DNA of 64,000 nucleotides from Microbacterium sp. Root166 (GTDB taxonomy: Bacteria > Actinomycetota > Actinomycetes > Actinomycetales > Microbacteriaceae): assembly GCF_001427145.1 (NCBI RefSeq), contig NZ_LMGL01000001.1:124823-188822 (forward strand), in the 5' to 3' direction. The notes below the pieces were generated by a model that was given only the letters and a program-made list of their open reading frames with translations, ran no database searches and was not told where the DNA came from. Shown piece after piece: positions 63,097-64,000 of this stretch. How positions within the stretch are numbered: position 1 is the stretch's first letter; each line of letters opens with the position of its first letter. Made by a program: the position numbers and the translations under genes.

Positions 63097-64000
63097 GCCT
63101 CCACCCCCAGCTGCGAGTCGACGATCTCTCTATAGGTCGGACTGGTGCTCAAGAGTTCCTCATGGGTTCCGATGCCCACCATCTGACCGTCCTCGAGCAC
63201 AACGATGCGGTCGGCCTCGGTGATGGTCGAGACGCGCTGGGCGACGACGATCTTGGTGACGTTCGGCAGCTCGCGCCACAGCGCCTGCCGCAGCCGGGCG
63301 TCAGTGGTGAGATCCAGCGCCGAGAACGAGTCGTCGAAGACGAGCACGTCGGGCTGGTGCACGATCGCACGGGCGATCGCGAGCCGCTGGCGCTGACCGC
63401 CCGAGACGTTGGTGCCGCCCTGTGCGATGCGGGCGTTCAGCTGTCCGTCCATCTCTTCGACGAAGTCGCGTCCCTGCGCGATCTCGAGGGCGTGCCACAG
63501 CTCTTCGTCGGTGGCCTCTTCGCGCCCGAATCGCAGGTTCGAGGCGACGGTGCCGGTGAAGAGGAACGGGCGCTGCGGGACCAGGCCGATGCCCTTCCAC
63601 AGCCGGTCGAGATCCGCTTGGCGCACGTCCACCCCGCCCACCCGCACCGAGCCGCCGGTCACGTCGAACAGGCGGGGGATGAGCGAGACGAGCGTCGTCT
63701 TGCCGGCGCCGGTCGAGCCGACGATCGCGACGGTCTCGCCGCGAGCGGCCTCGAAGCTGATGCCCTGCAGTACGGGCGACTCGGCGCCCGGGTAGGTGAA
63801 CTCGACATCGGAGAAGCGCACCGAGCCGGGTGCCTCGAAGGTGCTCACAGCGTTCGCGGCACGGGTCAGGGTCGACTCGCTCGCGAGCACCTCGCTGATG
63901 CGCTCGGCCGAGACCGCGGCGCGCGGGATCATGATCGTCATGAACGTGGCCATCAGCACGCCCATCAGGATCTGGCCGATGTACTGCATGAAGGCGAAGA
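63093..64000 (-). CDS. Heterodimeric ABC exporter partner subunit, N-terminus outside the window
   Basis: Only the C-terminal 302 residues are visible; the gene continues past 64000 on the minus strand. The last TM helices (FAFMQYIGQILMGVLMATFM) are followed by an NBD: Walker A VGSTGAGKTTLVSL, Q-loop LVPQRPFLFTG, signature NVSGGQRQRLAIARAI, Walker B VLVFDDSFSALD, and AQRVSTITEA. The catalytic Glu is replaced by Asp and the switch His by Gln. These are the marks of the half that forms the inactive site in exporters such as TM287/288. Its stop overlaps the partner start by 4 nt. Confidence 0.9.
   Translation of the reverse strand, partial: FAFMQYIGQILMGVLMATFMTIMIPRAAVSAERISEVLASESTLTRAANAVSTFEAPGSVRFSDVEFTYPGAESPVLQGISFEAARGETVAIVGSTGAGKTTLVSLIPRLFDVTGGSVRVGGVDVRQADLDRLWKGIGLVPQRPFLFTGTVASNLRFGREEATDEELWHALEIAQGRDFVEEMDGQLNARIAQGGTNVSGGQRQRLAIARAIVHQPDVLVFDDSFSALDLTTDARLRQALWRELPNVTKIVVAQRVSTITEADRIVVLEDGQMVGIGTHEELLSTSPTYREIVDSQLGVEA

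Noticed and set aside
61477..63135. A 552-codon plus-strand frame opposite the ABC exporter.
   Set aside because: His/Arg/Asp-rich shadow of the exporter gene on the other strand.

Overview
This is a very GC-rich, gene-dense chromosomal segment with third-position G/C bias, many 4-nt ATGA/GTGA gene overlaps, several apparently leaderless starts, and a recurrent GGATGCC/GGCATCC word. Together with a RamB-type regulator, DUF2510 proteins, a MaoC-MaoC-murB operon and an F420/LLM enzyme, it points to an actinobacterium, most likely Microbacteriaceae and plausibly Microbacterium (inference from style, not from a marker gene). I see no rRNA, tRNA, insertion sequence, prophage or CRISPR array.

Layout. 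1-5.7 kb: a cut-off secreted glycosidase, then RamB divergent from the glyoxylate shunt genes aceB-aceA. 5.7-9.4 kb: an ABC ATPase/permease joined to a two-component system. 9.5-10.7 kb: an aspartate-type aminotransferase. 10.7-16.4 kb: a CitA/CitB-type two-component system divergent from tctCBA (tripartite carboxylate uptake). 16.4-22.3 kb: three DUF2510 membrane proteins, hadA-hadB-murB and a TauE/SafE permease. 22.3-29.9 kb: a sugar cassette controlled by a ROK repressor (TIM-barrel isomerase, Gfo/Idh/MocA oxidoreductase, binding protein, divergent ATPase and permease). 29.9-34.2 kb: a stress or ion-transport group (SDR, GAP/Sap, SulP, a 40-residue membrane protein, DUF6766). 34.3-38.4 kb: a compact operon with an F420-type LLM oxidoreductase, two family 2-like glycosyltransferases, a haem-oxygenase-like diiron protein and a CDGSH iron-sulfur protein. 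38.7-41.4 kb: an agmatine deiminase-family protein and an amidase. 41.4-45.1 kb: a mutarotase/lactonase pair divergent from tetR and a 14-TM MFS exporter. 45.1-51.1 kb: an arabinose-like araD-chvE-mmsA-mmsB operon with LacI. 51.2-60.9 kb: a kduI-kduD operon with a four-gene sugar ABC transporter and an aldehyde dehydrogenase, divergent from IclR and a tautomerase. 61-64 kb: a heterodimeric ABC exporter, cut by the window end.

The common theme is uptake and catabolism of plant-derived carbon: acetate or fatty acids (aceBA), di/tricarboxylates (tct), pentose or hexose sugars (three RbsABC-type systems) and pectin-derived ketouronate (kduID). Each sugar cassette carries its own repressor from a different family (ROK, LacI, IclR). 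For each of them, and for TetR, candidate palindromic operators can be read in the adjacent intergenic DNA. Transcription units often end in strong GC-rich hairpins. The part that best fits a poorly described system is the 34.3-38.4 kb diiron/CDGSH/glycosyltransferase operon.
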